Shown one piece after another: positions 35,951-48,086 of a stretch of DNA of 64,000 bases. Both the position numbers and the translations under genes were made by a program. Origin of the DNA: Bryoerythrophyllum caledonicum. Its lineage: Eukaryota; Streptophyta; Bryopsida; Pottiales; Pottiaceae. The stretch covers positions 5,559,989 to 5,623,988 of the forward strand of contig OZ020518.1 of assembly GCA_963971425.1 (NCBI GenBank). Reading direction: 5' to 3'. Each line of letters starts with the position of its first letter. Position 1 is the first letter of the stretch. The notes below the pieces were generated by a model. The model had not been told where the DNA came from. It ran no database searches and was given only the letters and a program-made list of their open reading frames with translations.

Positions 35951-36981
35951 GTTTATGGTATCTGTAGTGCAATCTCCGTTATGACGCAACCGTTCTCTTC
36001 CCCCCCGTCACGTACGTCGCGTGGAGTTAGGGTTTTGGAACATGGCAGGGTGTTGTCATTGTTGTGGGATTGCTTCCAGGTTTGCTGTAGGTTTGCTTTA
36101 AGGGGGATCGGTCGCGATGTATGATGAGGATGCTGGGGAATAATAGCCATGGAAGTAGCGGTGAGTCGCTCGAGTTGTCGGGTGATGGTGGTTTAATTGA
36201 GCTCCGTGTGTGGGTTTCTGGGGTTGGAATCGCTTCGTCGCTCATCGCGTTCAGCTATGATCTGCATTTCGACGTACAGATTATGCGGCTCCATGTACTG
36301 ATTGGCAACCGCAGTGGCTATGATGCAGTTGATCGCGTCGTGTTCTGTTTGAGGCGCACTCGACGTGATGCAAGTTTCTAAGAGAAAGATATGTCGCCTG
36401 AAACTGGCATGCCATCGATCCTGGTTATGATTTTCGTTGGTACTGGCCCTGACCGTCTTTCAAAGTTCTCATGACATGTGATGAGTCTTCTTCCCTTGCA
36501 AATGTTGTAAGCTACGATGGTGAAGGAGGAAGACTCCTCGCCATCGATACTTGATGGGAACTCACTTTCTTCGTTTATTAGGGCACCCCAATGACGGAGC
36601 GTTTTCCCTGATCTTTTGTGTGATGGTTGTTCTGTCTCAGGTGCGAAGTCTTGCTCACAATGTACGTGCCTCTTGGCTGGAAGTTGCGCATCAGTAGCTT
36701 GAGTAACAGGTCTTGAGTCTGCAAACCCTAATTGGTCTTGACAAGAGAGTCCAAAAGCTGCTCACGAGATTGTATCATGTCCAATTGCTTCCAGGGAGTA
36801 ATCGTTGCCCTTCTTGTCCAAGCGACCTAACCATGGAGCTGTGGTAAATATTGCTGCAGTGACTTGAAGATGCCGTGGCTGTGATCACCCAATGCGGGAG
36901 AGATCGGTGAGCTAGCTTCACAAAGTAGCCTAAACTGTTACACGCATCACAAGTGAATCCCTAGGGTTTTAGAACTCCAGG
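35951..36981 (+). promoter_or_regulatory. Upstream region / probable 5' UTR with telo-box
   Basis: No coding region is supported; an 86-codon frame at 36121-36381 has no domain. Telo-box-like words (TAGGGTTT) occur near 36028 and at 36962-36969, the latter 13 bp before the ATG. Telo-boxes are common near starts of plant growth and cell-cycle genes. An in-frame TAG at 36970-36972 closes the frame upstream of the ATG. Confidence 0.4.
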
Positions 36982-39900
36982 ATGACATCAATACTATCCG
37001 ACCTTGTGCCGGAGCCTCCCCCAACCTGCAGGGAAACCAAAATACCTCTACCCAAGTGTTTGGTAGAGTCGCCGGTTAGAACGGCCAGATCTCGAACTGA
37101 ACTTCGAGATATAAACTTGGCAGGAGTTGGTTGCAAATGGGATCAAGAGAATAATAGCGTGAGCTTTCCTCTGTACTCCAACTCTGAGCCTTCTACCTTG
37201 TTCACAACGTCAGCGAGATTCATACGGGGACATGGAGATAGTGCTGCCCAGGCCGCGGCTCTGACTCCGATCAGCGTCAATACATTTGTGAGTACTACAA
37301 CGATTCTATCGTTCTTCACTATTACTCTCCAACTGCTGATGCTTGAGTTTGATCTACAGAGTGCTATCATCGATGGAGCTGGATCCAACGCAACAACACA
37401 ACATGATTCCCCTGCCTCACAGCAATCCCCTTTCGTCTCTGGTGAGAAAATTGCTCAACAATAGATGTAACCAAATGTGGCTTTTTCCTGTTTTATGATC
37501 GATTGAGTTATTGCAGGCTCCTCTTCTTCGAGGTTCATCCTTCCAGGGGAAATGCTCTCCCCAGAAGAGCTTCCTAGTTTGATCTGTGAAAGGGGTAAAC
37601 ATGTGGAAGGTATGAGATTGAGCACATCCGAAATCTTGGCAGGGGACAGCACGTTCATCAAGATATCAAGCAACGGATCAGCATTCCTGGGAAACAATGC
37701 TGATCACTCCGCCATGAATTCATGCCACTCTAGCGAAGAACTGCTCAGGTATGGTCAGCCTCAACCTTGAATTTGTAGCGTCTTGGAAGAATGAAACAAG
37801 ACGCTGAGGCTAGTAGCATATCTCTTTTTTCTAATGAAGTTGCTGCCGTGGAAATCTTCATTACCCACGCTTGCAAGAACGAGATTCTGAGTTTGAAAGA
37901 GTCCTCGACATATTAATGTTTATAGAAGGCTTCCAATCCAAAGTGAATAATGTTTACCATTGCCTTGCAGGACAAGCTCAATATTGATGGAGTTGGAAGA
38001 CGCTCCTCTGGCCTCAAGTGACACAGAGAGTGCGGATCAGAGGTCCACCAAAAAGGACCTCTTTGACGCTTCTCTCCTTGCAGAGGAAGATTCCGACCTG
38101 GTCACCTTTGACAAAACCATGACCACTTCATTCTTCGCTCATGGAGAGCTTCATAGTCCTTTTGAGGACGAGAATCTCTTCATTGTCCACAACTGTCGCG
38201 AAGATCACCAACGACAGGCAGCTTGTTTTCCCCTCCACGCTTTGGAAGAGCAGCTGGAGGACGACAACCAGAGAGACATCGAGGGTGAGATTTCCAAGGA
38301 GATTCAGCACCTGAGCCAGAAACTGGCGAACCTTCAGGCGAGACACGGGGCGCAGCGCATGTCGGACGGATCTGGCATGCCCTCGGTGCTCAGTTGCCCT
38401 GTCACTCCTGTGCTCACACCTCGGATCAGCAGGTTGCGGAAGGAGCAGGCAAATGATGTGGGTAATTCCAATCCTGAGGTGGATCATGGTGGGCGTCACA
38501 AAAGAGGACGACTGGTTGCTGCCAGAGTAAGTAGTGGACGTGAAAAGCCAGCTCACCAGCTGAGCAGAGGCGCCGTGAGAAAAGAAAGCAGCTTGGAGAG
38601 GAGATGCAGCTCTTCCAACAGCTTGAATGCTAGATGTGCTCCGAGTGGGCAACAGGAGGAGCATTGTGGCGAAGATTCGCCGAGCTCTGGGAGCATCAGA
38701 AGCCACGCGACGGATTCTACGCATAATAAGAAGCCCAGAGCTCGGAACTTACAAGCTGAAGTGGCGAGTCCCCAGGTCTTTCCTGATAGTAACAGGCGTT
38801 TTGATTGGGTGAAAACTCTGAGATCTGGAGAAACTGGTAATATTTGTCATTCCAAACAGATACCAAGCATTTCAGGGGAGGAGTTGGAGTCCAAAGTTTC
38901 TCTTGAAAGTGTGAAGAAGAAGCGGGTAGCTTTGTTGGCTGGTATGACGAGGGAACTGGAGACGAGGCTGAACGAGTTGACCGTTGAGAGTGCAGCTCAT
39001 CCAGCTCGGAATGTCGGCAGGGTTGTTGCGAGTAGATATAATCTACCTCGGAGAGAGAAACGTCAACCGGGAGATTATTATGGATCTCTGCAGAAGCGCA
39101 CCGCGGCTCACTTGATGAAAGCTGGGTTGACAAGAGGACTTGCAGGCAAGAAATCACCGAAGTCCTGCAGCAAATCAAGACCTGAGAAGAAAGCTGGTGA
39201 CAAGGCTCCAGAGAAGAAGTCAGTTGGAATTCAGCATGATCCGAGCTGTGACCAACCTTCACATGATTTGGAGCAGACTTTTAAGACAGCGTATGAGGCT
39301 TTTGTGGACGGTCCAACTAGCGATGGGCCTAAAAGTATAGCAGAAGCTCTGGATGTGAAGAAGCATTTGGATGAGGAGCAGGCAGATCAAGGGAAAATCA
39401 GTCCAGGAAATTCGTCAGAAGAGCAACCAAGTGCGGTGTGTAGACCCAGGCTCAACAAACGGCAGCCTATCAAGAGGACGTACATCAGGTGCATAGAGGT
39501 GGTGAATGATCCGTCCTTAGCAGATAGGTCGGCGAGTGGTGCCATTGAAAACCTCTCCACTTCTCGTATCATTTCTGAGTCAACTGAAGGAGAAGGTAAG
39601 CATCTAAAATTGCTCCATCTGAATAATAATCCCATATCAATGTACAAGTATAGACATATCCATTACTTTGGCAGTTTTATGCTTGATTTTGAGCTTCAAA
39701 ATACAAACATTAACCCGGTCTTATGTTGTTGATCAATTTCTCAGGTTGTTTATCTCCAAAGGCTACATCAATTTCCAACCCTCACGTGACAGATACAAGC
39801 CAGTCGTCTGTAATCTCTCTTCGTGACAAGGTGATTGGGTCCAACTCCGTGAAGCCAAGAGACCAACCTTTGAGGAGTACAGTCTTCAAGATACATGGAA

Positions 39901-40548
39901 AACTTCGTCAAGAGTTGGGATGCGTCCAAGCTGACATGATCCCTGGGTCAAGTGATCTGAAAGGTGCGAACAATCAGTCGCTATTTTGCGATTCTAGATC
40001 TAACCATAAAGATATGCTCTGAAACTCAAACTTACACCTCTCTTCACATCAATCCTGGCTGTGAATCAACTGATTGTTTGCATTCATCTTAACAATTTTC
40101 ACAGTGATTGTTTGCAGTTCTTGCAGCTGAGAAACCTCCACTTTCATCTCTGAGAGAAAGGTGGGACGAGCTGATTGATGGTTTGGAGAAGGAGAGGCTG
40201 ACCTTGCCCAAAATCAGAACCGAGACAGGAAGCGGGGTGACCAGCCCTCGTGACTCCGGAGGCGTGAAGCGGATCACGGAGCAACGACTCAGGTCCAAGG
40301 ACCAGCACTTCAATCCAGAAAATTTGCAGGAAGATGAAAAGCTTCCAGTAGATGTTATCAAAGAGACGAGCCAACAAAGCAAGCCAACAAGGAGATCACT
40401 GCGGCGAAATCATGAAGAGTTTATTATCCCTCAAAGTGATCTCGAGGGTTTTGACTTAGAGAGTTTTTGGTGCTTGGTTAGAGAATCTGAAGACCATGTC
40501 CCTACTACTACAACAACAGCCCATCCCCCAATCGCTGCAGTGAGGTGA
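36982..40548 (+). CDS. Unrecognised 964-residue multi-exon protein
   Basis: I do not recognise this gene. Six exons join with consensus GT-AG sites and keep frame: 36982-37287, 37360-37441, 37517-37748, 37971-39595, 39745-39963 and 40118-40548 (2895 nt). The start is the first ATG after an in-frame stop. The protein is hydrophilic, rich in Ser, Arg, Lys and Glu, with no signal peptide or membrane segment. The best structured part is an acidic lead followed by an alpha-helical, coiled-coil-like stretch in exon 4 (EGEISKEIQHLSQKLANLQ, near residue 310). Basic clusters follow (for example KKPRAR, RREKRQPGD and KRQPIKRTYIR), which would suit a nuclear or cytoskeletal protein. Exon 6 has a charged helix (RERWDELIDGLEKERL). 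Intron 1 (72 bp) is a multiple of three and stop-free, so its retention would keep frame. It converges with the CYSTM gene. AG|GTGAAG just before the stop could be an extra donor, so the 3' end is less sure. Confidence 0.75.
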
Positions 40549-41025
40549 AGGACGTGAACTCATCTACTCACTCTTTTTGATGGTTTTTGTTTCCTTAGGA
40601 AGAACTCGGCGCAAGTGTTTTGCTAGTGTCTCTAGTGTAAGATAAGAATTATGTACAAATGTTTTCTCTCAAGCAATTAATTTCAAAAACTTGAGTTGTC
40701 AATGACTTGGACGAAGAAAGATGTCTTAGCAAACGGTGAATTGTCAAAAAATAATTTACCAGTTTATATCATTAACATGAGTCTCAACTAGGAAAGAATT
40801 AAAACATGATTCTTTCATAGCCCTTGACTACAAATTCTTGGCTCTTACATTCCGGATACACTTGTCCTTTTTCCATGGCAAGGGCTCATAAACTGACCCA
40901 CCAGGTCTTGTTTTATACTATTCACATCCTTCAAAAAATAAAAAAACAAACATAGTAAGTTTTGCTAAGAGCAAGCCCATGACGTGAAGGCGATTTCGAA
41001 TTCCAATGCTCCTCTCTTTTCTTGC

Positions 41026-41778
41026 TCAGAAGCATGCGTCCAGCACACAACAACAGCACAAAGCTGCAAGACTGCAAAACATAACAACACCAGGAAAGCA
41101 ACAAATCAGCGATTCAGCTATGGGACAGAAATATTTGTAAAAAGTGAGGCACGAATTAATACCTCTTTTTCTCATTTCAAATAACTAAATCAGCTCCAAA
41201 TATCTATAACCAGCTCTAAAAGGAAAGGGGCGGCTATGACCTCTCCTCCTTCCTTTCCTCTAAAACTACTTCTAACTTGAATTAAGAGCTAATGAGTGAC
41301 AACAGATACTAGCAATATAAATCAAAAGACCAATATCTTATTGAAAGTCTGGGTGATTTGACGAATCCAATGAAGGTCCAAAAGATTAATCTAGGACTCA
41401 TGTTATGAACGAATAACGTGGTTGAAATGGAATTTTTTTCTAGAGAAGAGGGAAGAGGTGAGACCAGTTTGAGGGAGAAGGGAAGACTTACAAAGCTTCA
41501 CAGAAAGAAGGGCTCTTTCCTCTTTGTTGATCTTGAGGGTACTGTTGAGGGTAGCTCTGGGGAGGGTATCCCTGCTGAGGATAGCCTTGCTGAGGGTACC
41601 CCTGAGGAGGGTAACCTTCCGGAGCTGCACCAAAAACAATCCATCCAAAAGTTTCAATTAAAAAAGATGAAAAAAAAAACTAGAAAAAAAAAATGGAAAG
41701 AAAGAAAGGGGACTGTCTTAAGTTACCGTATTGTGCAGGTGGGGCACCCACAGGTGGACCTTGGTTGTAATAACTCAT
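41026..41778 (-). CDS. CYSTM-family small cysteine-rich protein (76 aa)
   Basis: Three exons on the minus strand: 41727-41778, 41492-41624 and 41026-41071, joined in frame by GT-AG sites (introns 102 and 420 bp). Exon 1 reads MSYYNQGPPVGAPPAQY. Exon 2 is a Gly-Tyr-Pro-Pro-Gln repeat region. Exon 3 gives the C-terminal module FLAALCCCCVLDACF, the hallmark of the CYSTM family. Members are tail-anchored or membrane-associated, often palmitoylated, and linked in plants to stress tolerance; that role is family knowledge and is not shown here. The last exon encodes only 15 residues yet matches the family perfectly, which fixes the gene model. Length is normal for the family. Confidence 0.93.
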
Positions 41779-42544
41779 CTTCGCGCAACTGCAAGTGTGC
41801 AAAAAACCACATCCAACCAACAACAAAATGAGTGCTTTTTGCCACATCAAAAATGCAGCCTGAGGAGAAGGAAGACCCGACTACACCCAACAACAAAAGT
41901 GCTGTCCGTCGCTCCAAACTCACCAAGACTTTCCTAACAGATCCCACTTTTAAACCGTAGATCAAGTTCACATCCAAAACACCTATACTCTTTTGGAAGG
42001 CCCTCCCCTAGAAACTGAAGCCTCACTCAATAGCAACCTGAAACGAAAGCCCAAACCACGTCCAAGCAAGGTGAAATAAAATCCTAAGTCCCAACTTTGA
42101 AGCTCGAGAGCACTCACTTGAGACGACGACGCCTTGAAGGTGAATTGACGAAAGAAAACGGAGTGGTTTGGCTCTCCGGAGGTGAGATTATGTAAGAGCG
42201 AGAGAGGGAGAGATGGCACTTGTGAAAGAGCCTCGGAAGTGGTGACTTATAGCAACCATGGCTTCCTCATAGACCATGAGGTGAAGAAGTGGCATCACTC
42301 GGCTGCTGCAGGCCACCGCGGGTTGAGCCGACCACCTCCACGACGTCACGGCTTCCTGGAAAGCGTGTGAGAAGCCGTTTCGCCTACTCTTGTCATTTGG
42401 CTTCATGTGTTAACTTCATGTTAGGTGTGAGCCGCCACAGATTCATCTGGAAATGCTTGTTTTATATTGCTTGGATGCTTCCAAGGCTTTGGGAAAAATT
42501 AGACACAGAGAAACATCTTGGATGGATAACTGAAGTTGCCAAGT
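41779..42544 (-). promoter_or_regulatory. Upstream region of the CYSTM gene
   Basis: GC-moderate, gene-free. It probably contains the 5' UTR and promoter of the minus-strand CYSTM gene. Open frames here are short and lie on both strands. No TATA box or start site can be placed with confidence. Confidence 0.35.
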
Positions 42545-42880
42545 ACCCGAACAAAGTGGTCACTTTTGGACTCTCCCTATCGAACTAATTGTTTTTTTGG
42601 ACACCATGGGCATCACACTAGGTATTACATGGGCATCACCTAGGTATCACATGAGTATCACCTAGGTATTACCCGAACAAAGTGGTCACTTTTGGACTCT
42701 CCCTATCAAACTAATTGTCTTTTTGGACACCATGGGTATCACACTATGTATTACACGGGCATCACCTAGGTATCACATGAGTATGGCCTAGGTATTGACT
42801 TGACGAATCTCTTGAATTTTCCAATTTTTTTGGGACACTTTCCATTTTGAATGAATAATGTATAAAACTGACCACAACTT
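42545..42880 (+). repeat. Element C3 with a 126-bp tandem duplication
   Basis: Two direct copies of a 126-bp unit (42545-42670 and 42671-about 42796) each start ACCCGAACAAAGTGGTCAC and contain GGTATTACATGGGCATCACC-type words. The following AATCTCTTGAATTTTCC and TTTCCATTTTGAATG blocks are shared with C2 and C1. The C elements thus carry short, variable arrays of RGTATYACC words. Confidence 0.8.
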
Positions 42881-43335
42881 GAACCAGTCATTGTGAAATC
42901 AATCAGCTCATTTTGTCGTCAGTTTGTTGTCAATTTGTTCTTGTTTGAAGAACCATTGGATGAGGACTTTGGAAAGGATGCTAACGAGTAAGCAACCATA
43001 ATATTGAGGAAAAATTATGTTGTTGAGCGGTGGGAGTTGTTGCTTGCACATCATGGGACGTAACATCAATGGTTGGATTTTGTCAACACTGAAAGATCAA
43101 GGGTCAGACATGGTCAAAGCAACAACGCCTTGATTAAGGAAAATACCCTTGTCCTTCCCCATCTAATGTTTGAATGCTACGTCTACAATTATGAGCTCTA
43201 TCAACGTTACATTCTCATAACACCAATGCATAGGTTACACACAAGTTACAACCATTGGATAGGAAGGGCAAAGTTATTTCCCGTAATCTTTTATGATCCG
43301 TAGTTGACCATTGTTCAAGGGCAGGTTTGACTTGA
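42881..43335. other. Gene-free stretch
   Basis: No gene supported. GTTGCTTGCACATCA (about 43038) recurs at about 44384, after A11, hinting at an older duplicated or split sequence around that insertion. Confidence 0.35.
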
Positions 43336-44287
43336 TTAACCCCGAAGGTACCGTGACAGTTTCACACCAAAAACACTTCAAAATTGTTGGATTCTAGTGC
43401 AATGAATAAAGAAGGAAAAAAATACTTTCATTTCTAGTTTTGACCGTAGGATCTCAATTAAGACTTATTGAGCAACATACTCTCAAAATTTAATAAACTT
43501 TGACCGCACAGGCTGAAAGATTAGAGTGTTTGAAGTTAAGCAAATGTTTCATTTTCTTCCCTTCGTTCAGTGGATTAGCAGACTTTGACTTCACTTGGTG
43601 TCAAATTTTTGCACTACACAAGGTCTAAATCCATTACCATCTTGTTAAGCATGATATTTGCTCCTTGTTTGCCAATTTTTAGAGGGAGGGGAGGAGTGTA
43701 GCATATTCAAAACAATTGTGCAAGAAATTGAGGTTCAAAATTTGCCAATTCACGCTTAAATTTTTTGTGAAGTAAATATGTTTTAAATTGATAATCGGAA
43801 CGGTCAATAGGAAGGCTTACACCACATATTGTTGTGGAAAAAATAAAAAGTCAAAAATATGAAGATCTCTAAGTTTTATGTAGAAAAGATGAAGTTTTTT
43901 TGGTACCTTGCCCAACAGTTTGTGACATTGTGTGAAAATGTTTGACTTGGTATAATATGCTATTTTCACTAAAGACTAGAATTTTTTTTTGACAATATGA
44001 AGGGAAAAAATATGACTTGCTAGTGTTGAAAATATCACATTCAATAGAGTGTCCTATTAAAACTTTTTGGAGGTGCCCGAAGTGCCCGCTCTCCCCATTT
44101 GAAATTCAAAACCCTATAACTTTTTCATTATATGGCGGATTTAGGAAAAAAGTGTTCTCCCATTAAGGTCTTAGTAATGTTCTTCTACAATAAAAATTTC
44201 AAAGTGGAATGTTGGAAATTGACACTGCAAGAACCTGACCGAACTTTCAAAAAGCCCATTTTTGACACTTGGTCCTTTAGGGGTTAA
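43336..44287 (+). mobile_element. TTAA family A element A11 (952 bp), reference copy
   Basis: Complete, with TTAA at 43336-43339 and 44284-44287. It begins TTAACCCCGAAGGTACCG and ends TGGTCCTTTAGGGGTTAA. Inverted ends agree over about 10-12 bp (CCCCTAARGG). It is the best template for ordering the other copies. No open frame is conserved. Confidence 0.9.
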
Positions 44288-44744
44288 TCCAGTCATTGAG
44301 GTTATAGATGAATGGTAACATCCCAAGCACCCGCCGTTATGGAATTGACATGTCTCCGCAAGATTATTTCTCATAATCACGGGTTGCTTGCACATCACGG
44401 ATAGAATTGTCAGTGATTCGCAGGTTGTGTTAAATTTCTCCTTTGATGCAGTGACTTTTGTTGAGTTTTAGGGGCGGTTTACACTATGGACCAAGAACTC
44501 GTCCCATGCACCTCTAAAATCTGTGATTGGCTACACAACTTTTTACATTATTCCATAACTGTTGTGTTGAGTCACTGGTAAATCCTTACAATTTGCATCC
44601 AGTTATTGCGCTCTATCATCATTGCACTAATTGAGTTACATAGCATTTGAATTCATGTAGGTTGCTTCTCTATATGCTTCTTAATAGTAAGTATTCATGT
44701 TGTCGTTGACCGGGACAAACTTACATTGATGTATAATTTAAAAT

Positions 44745-45125
44745 ATGAAGTACTTAGCATGTATATAAAGTAAATAATGGCTAAATAACGGGTGCATTTG
44801 ATTTTTGCATTTACATGGATTTACTTAAGTGGAAATTGAACTCGCCTCCTTGGAGAAGATGAAGATCTATACTTGTCTTTTCTCTATATAAGATTACGGT
44901 CTCTTTTGCGTTTGTTGGCCGATACCTAGGTGTCTAGGTATTGCATAGATGACAAGTATGTAAAATAAATAACGGATATCGAAAACAAAGGATAAATATT
45001 TAAAATAAAAGAATGAGTATATAAATTATATAATGGGTATCTAAAGTAAACAATGAATATACATAGTAAACAATAGAGATATATAAAGTAGATAACACGT
45101 ATATAATGAGTACATCTAGTTTTTG
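44745..45125 (+). repeat. Degenerate AT-rich minisatellite
   Basis: Loosely repeated units of about 18-22 bp of the form GTATATAAAGTAAACAATG(A/G). The array is bracketed by two copies of a TTTTTGCATTTACAT block (about 44802 and 45118). Confidence 0.6.
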
Positions 45126-45142
45126 CATTTACATATGTTTAT

Positions 45143-46093
45143 TTAACCCAAAAGGACCAAGTGTCCAAAAACGACATTTTGAAGGTTTGGTCAAGTTTTT
45201 ATTGTGTCATTTTCTAACAATCATCTTTGAAAATTTTACTGTAGAAGGGCATTGCTAAAACCTTAGTGGGAGAACATTTTTTTTCTAAATCCGACAGTTA
45301 ATGAAAAAGTTATTGGGTTTTGAATTTCAAACACGGAGAACGGGCAAGTCGGGCACCTCCAAAAACTTTTGCTAGGACACTCTATTGAATGTGAGATTTT
45401 CAATAATGGCAAGAAATATTATTTCCTTACAAATTGTCAGAAAAAAATTGTGTCTTTAGTGAAAAATAGCATAGTAACGCAAGTCAAACATTTTCACACA
45501 TTGTCACACATTGTAGGGCAAGGTACCAAAAAACTTCTTCCTTTCCACATAATTCATAGAGATCTTCAAATTTTTTACTTTTTATTTTCCCCAAGGGATT
45601 ATATGGTGTAAACCTTCCTATTGACCATTTGAATTATCAATCTAAAACATATTAAGGTCACAAAAAATATAACATGAATGGGCAATTTTTGAACCTCTAC
45701 TCCTTGCATAGTTGTTTTTAATATGAGCTACACCCCTCCAATACCTCTAAAAATTGGTATATAAGGAACTATCATCATGTTTAACACAATGGAAATGGAT
45801 TTAGACCTTGTGCAATACAAAAAATTTAGACCAAGTGAAGTCAAAGTCTCTTGATTCACTCAACGCAGGGAAGAAAATGAACCATTTGCATGACTTCAAA
45901 CATAATAATCTTTCAATCTTTACAATCAAAGTTTATGAAATTTTGTATGTATGATACTTAATAAGTCTAAATTTAGATCATATGGCCTAAACTAGAAATA
46001 AAAGTTTTTATTTCTTTTTTCATTCATTGCACCAGAGTCCAACGATCTTCAGGTGTTTTTGGTGTGAAACTGTGATGGTACCTTGGGGGTTAA
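45143..46093 (-). mobile_element. TTAA family A element A12 (951 bp)
   Basis: Complete reverse-oriented copy: TTAACCCAAAAGGACC at the left, ACCTTGGGGGTTAA at the right. It lies directly behind the minisatellite at 44745-45125. Non-coding. Confidence 0.87.
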
Positions 46094-47060
46094 TTGGGGA
46101 GTACCTCTGCTCTGTTGGAGACAACAAAGATCTACTTGTTATAGTTAAAAAATAATTCAGTATCTCCACTGTTGTGAAAACAACTTAGTTTCTTTTTGAA
46201 ATTCTAAAAGTATTTCTCAATTTTATGGTTATGATCATGTTTATTTATAAATTATGTCAAAAAAAATTCATTTTGTATAAAATATATTATTATTATTATA
46301 ATTAAAATTTATGGGTTTTTTGGTTAGATACTCTAGTATTTTTAAGATTATGGGAATATACAAACAACGGTTGCTTGTGGTGTTATGATTCAGTTGATTA
46401 GTTTGAGTTTGCTAATCTATTTGTGTTTGAGAGGTTGTGTCAGTCATCACATTCTCATTTGGCGGATGAATTCATCCGCTAAAGTTTGTGAGTATATCGT
46501 ATGCAAGGGTAGATTCAACACTCTTGTGCTGAATAACTATTTATTTTTATAAATAAATTGACAGACTTCTAATAGTAGGATATTCTTCAAAATTCTTTAA
46601 ACACCAAATTAAAAAATGATGTATTTGAAAAAAAATCAAAAAAATTGGCAGCTATTTTTAAAAACGTTTTTTGCCGAATCCGACTCTTGGATATGGTAGT
46701 AGCACAACCTTCCTTGGCATGACAACTTTGTGAAGTCAAGCATTGTGAGTGAGATTGCTAGTTTTACTTGTAAGTGAGGGTTTGTCATTAGGAAAGACTT
46801 CGTACTTACCATTCTATCTTGCACTCATTGATTCTCATGTCGTGGATTGAGAGGCTCGACTTTCAGTGTGATTTTGTGCTTTCTCACCTTTGCTACAATG
46901 ATATTGTCAAAAAATTAACTTCCTTGCTTAAAAGTGCATGAAGCGAAAGAAACAGCAGAAAATGTTTCAAGAACTTCCAAGATTTTCAACAAGAACTTCC
47001 AAATAAAGAAACAATTTGCACGAAAACTAGAATTTTCTGAACTTCTTTTCAGACTTTCCA
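46094..47060. repeat. Gene-free stretch with a dispersed repeat
   Basis: About 46500-46710 is repeated in direct orientation at about 51345-51545 (shared words CTTGTGCTGAATAA, TATTTATTT, AAAAAATGATGT, GCTATTTTTA, CCGAATCCGAC/CCAAATCCGAC). No gene supported. A short GCGGATGAATTCATCCGC palindrome lies at 46461-46478. Confidence 0.5.
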
Positions 47061-48050
47061 TAAACATGCTACTCAACATTCAATAAAAGAGCGGCTCAGG
47101 TGGTGCATATTTCATCTGCTTTCAGATGGCATGGGGAAGCAGGTCTTCCCCGAGTGCACCTTCGTGCCATCACTGCCGAAGTCAGTATGGATCTTATAAT
47201 TACACAATGGTAGTAGGCTCATGAGGCGCGCTTTCCATCTGAAAGTCAGAAGTGTGAAGAGCAGGTATGCTAATCAGTGGAGCCTTATTCATATCCCGGC
47301 CTGTATGTCTCCAACTGCTTTAATGGCATGCTATATAGTTGTCTTCAAAATGTAGCCAAACACTATGGTACGAGATTCTTCTTCTTGAGAAATCTCAGGT
47401 GCGAGAAGGCGTGGATTTCTTATGCTATGAGAGCAATCCAGCCAGTTGAGAGGATATTGTCATGGTTTCTAGTGCTTAATCTCAGAAGGAAACTCAATGG
47501 ACTATTGTTTGCAATGGTCACATCAGAAGCAGCACACCTTTGATCTGTGAGTACATCGTCGGTCTACGTCCAGATACTTCAAGTATAGCCACGCCGCATC
47601 CTCATCTGGCTTCATCAGCACGTCGACTCTACCATATATTATCACAAATCATGCAATTCACTTCCCAGATCAGAGAAGCATTTACCAGTCAGGTTTAGAG
47701 TTTAGGCACTGTTGCTTCTTCTTCGGTATTTCCAGCCTTGGCGGATTTCCAGACATTGACCCGATCGTGTACATTATGTCAAGTCCACTTAGAAATGCAA
47801 AACGGAAGGTGGTGCGTAGAAGAATATCAGGAAGTGGAAGTCTGCTGAGAAAATTCAGACCCGTTGGGAGAGTGCCTTCCGTGTGGAAATACGGTGGAAA
47901 TACCGCTCAACGGGCACAAATCTCCTTTGCTTCTTATTCATTAAATTGCGCCTCGGTGTTCACTGCATTTGTTGGAAGTGCAGAGATTCATGCAAGTTTC
48001 CATAGTTTGTGGATTAGGCAACGATGACATTCAATAAAGCTATTTGCAAA
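47060..48050 (+). other. Possible transcribed unit with 159-codon open frame
   Basis: This kilobase has a more balanced base composition than its flanks and no repeat match in the window. An open frame from 47551 to 48027 is free of stops for 159 codons but has no ATG until 47776, and an 89-codon frame precedes it (47277-47543). No protein family is recognised. AG|GTATGC at 47263 could be a donor; AATAAA at 48032 could be a poly(A) signal. It may be a spliced species-specific gene, a captured gene fragment or chance. Confidence 0.3.
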
Positions 48051-48086
48051 TTAATTCCAAGTTGACCACTTATGGGTCTGTCGTCC

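Noticed and set aside
37960-39732. Treating the 590-codon open frame as a complete gene
   Set aside because: Its first codons lie in an intron ending at 37970 and its last 45 codons lie in the intron starting at 39596. It is exon 4 of the six-exon gene.
41418-41831. 137-codon plus-strand open frame
   Set aside because: It is the antisense reading of the CYSTM exons 1-2 and their intron.
44470-44530. Possible fourth Harbinger end (GGGGCGGTTTACACTATGG)
   Set aside because: Only one end is seen, no partner or target duplication could be found, and the inner sequence does not match F1-F3.
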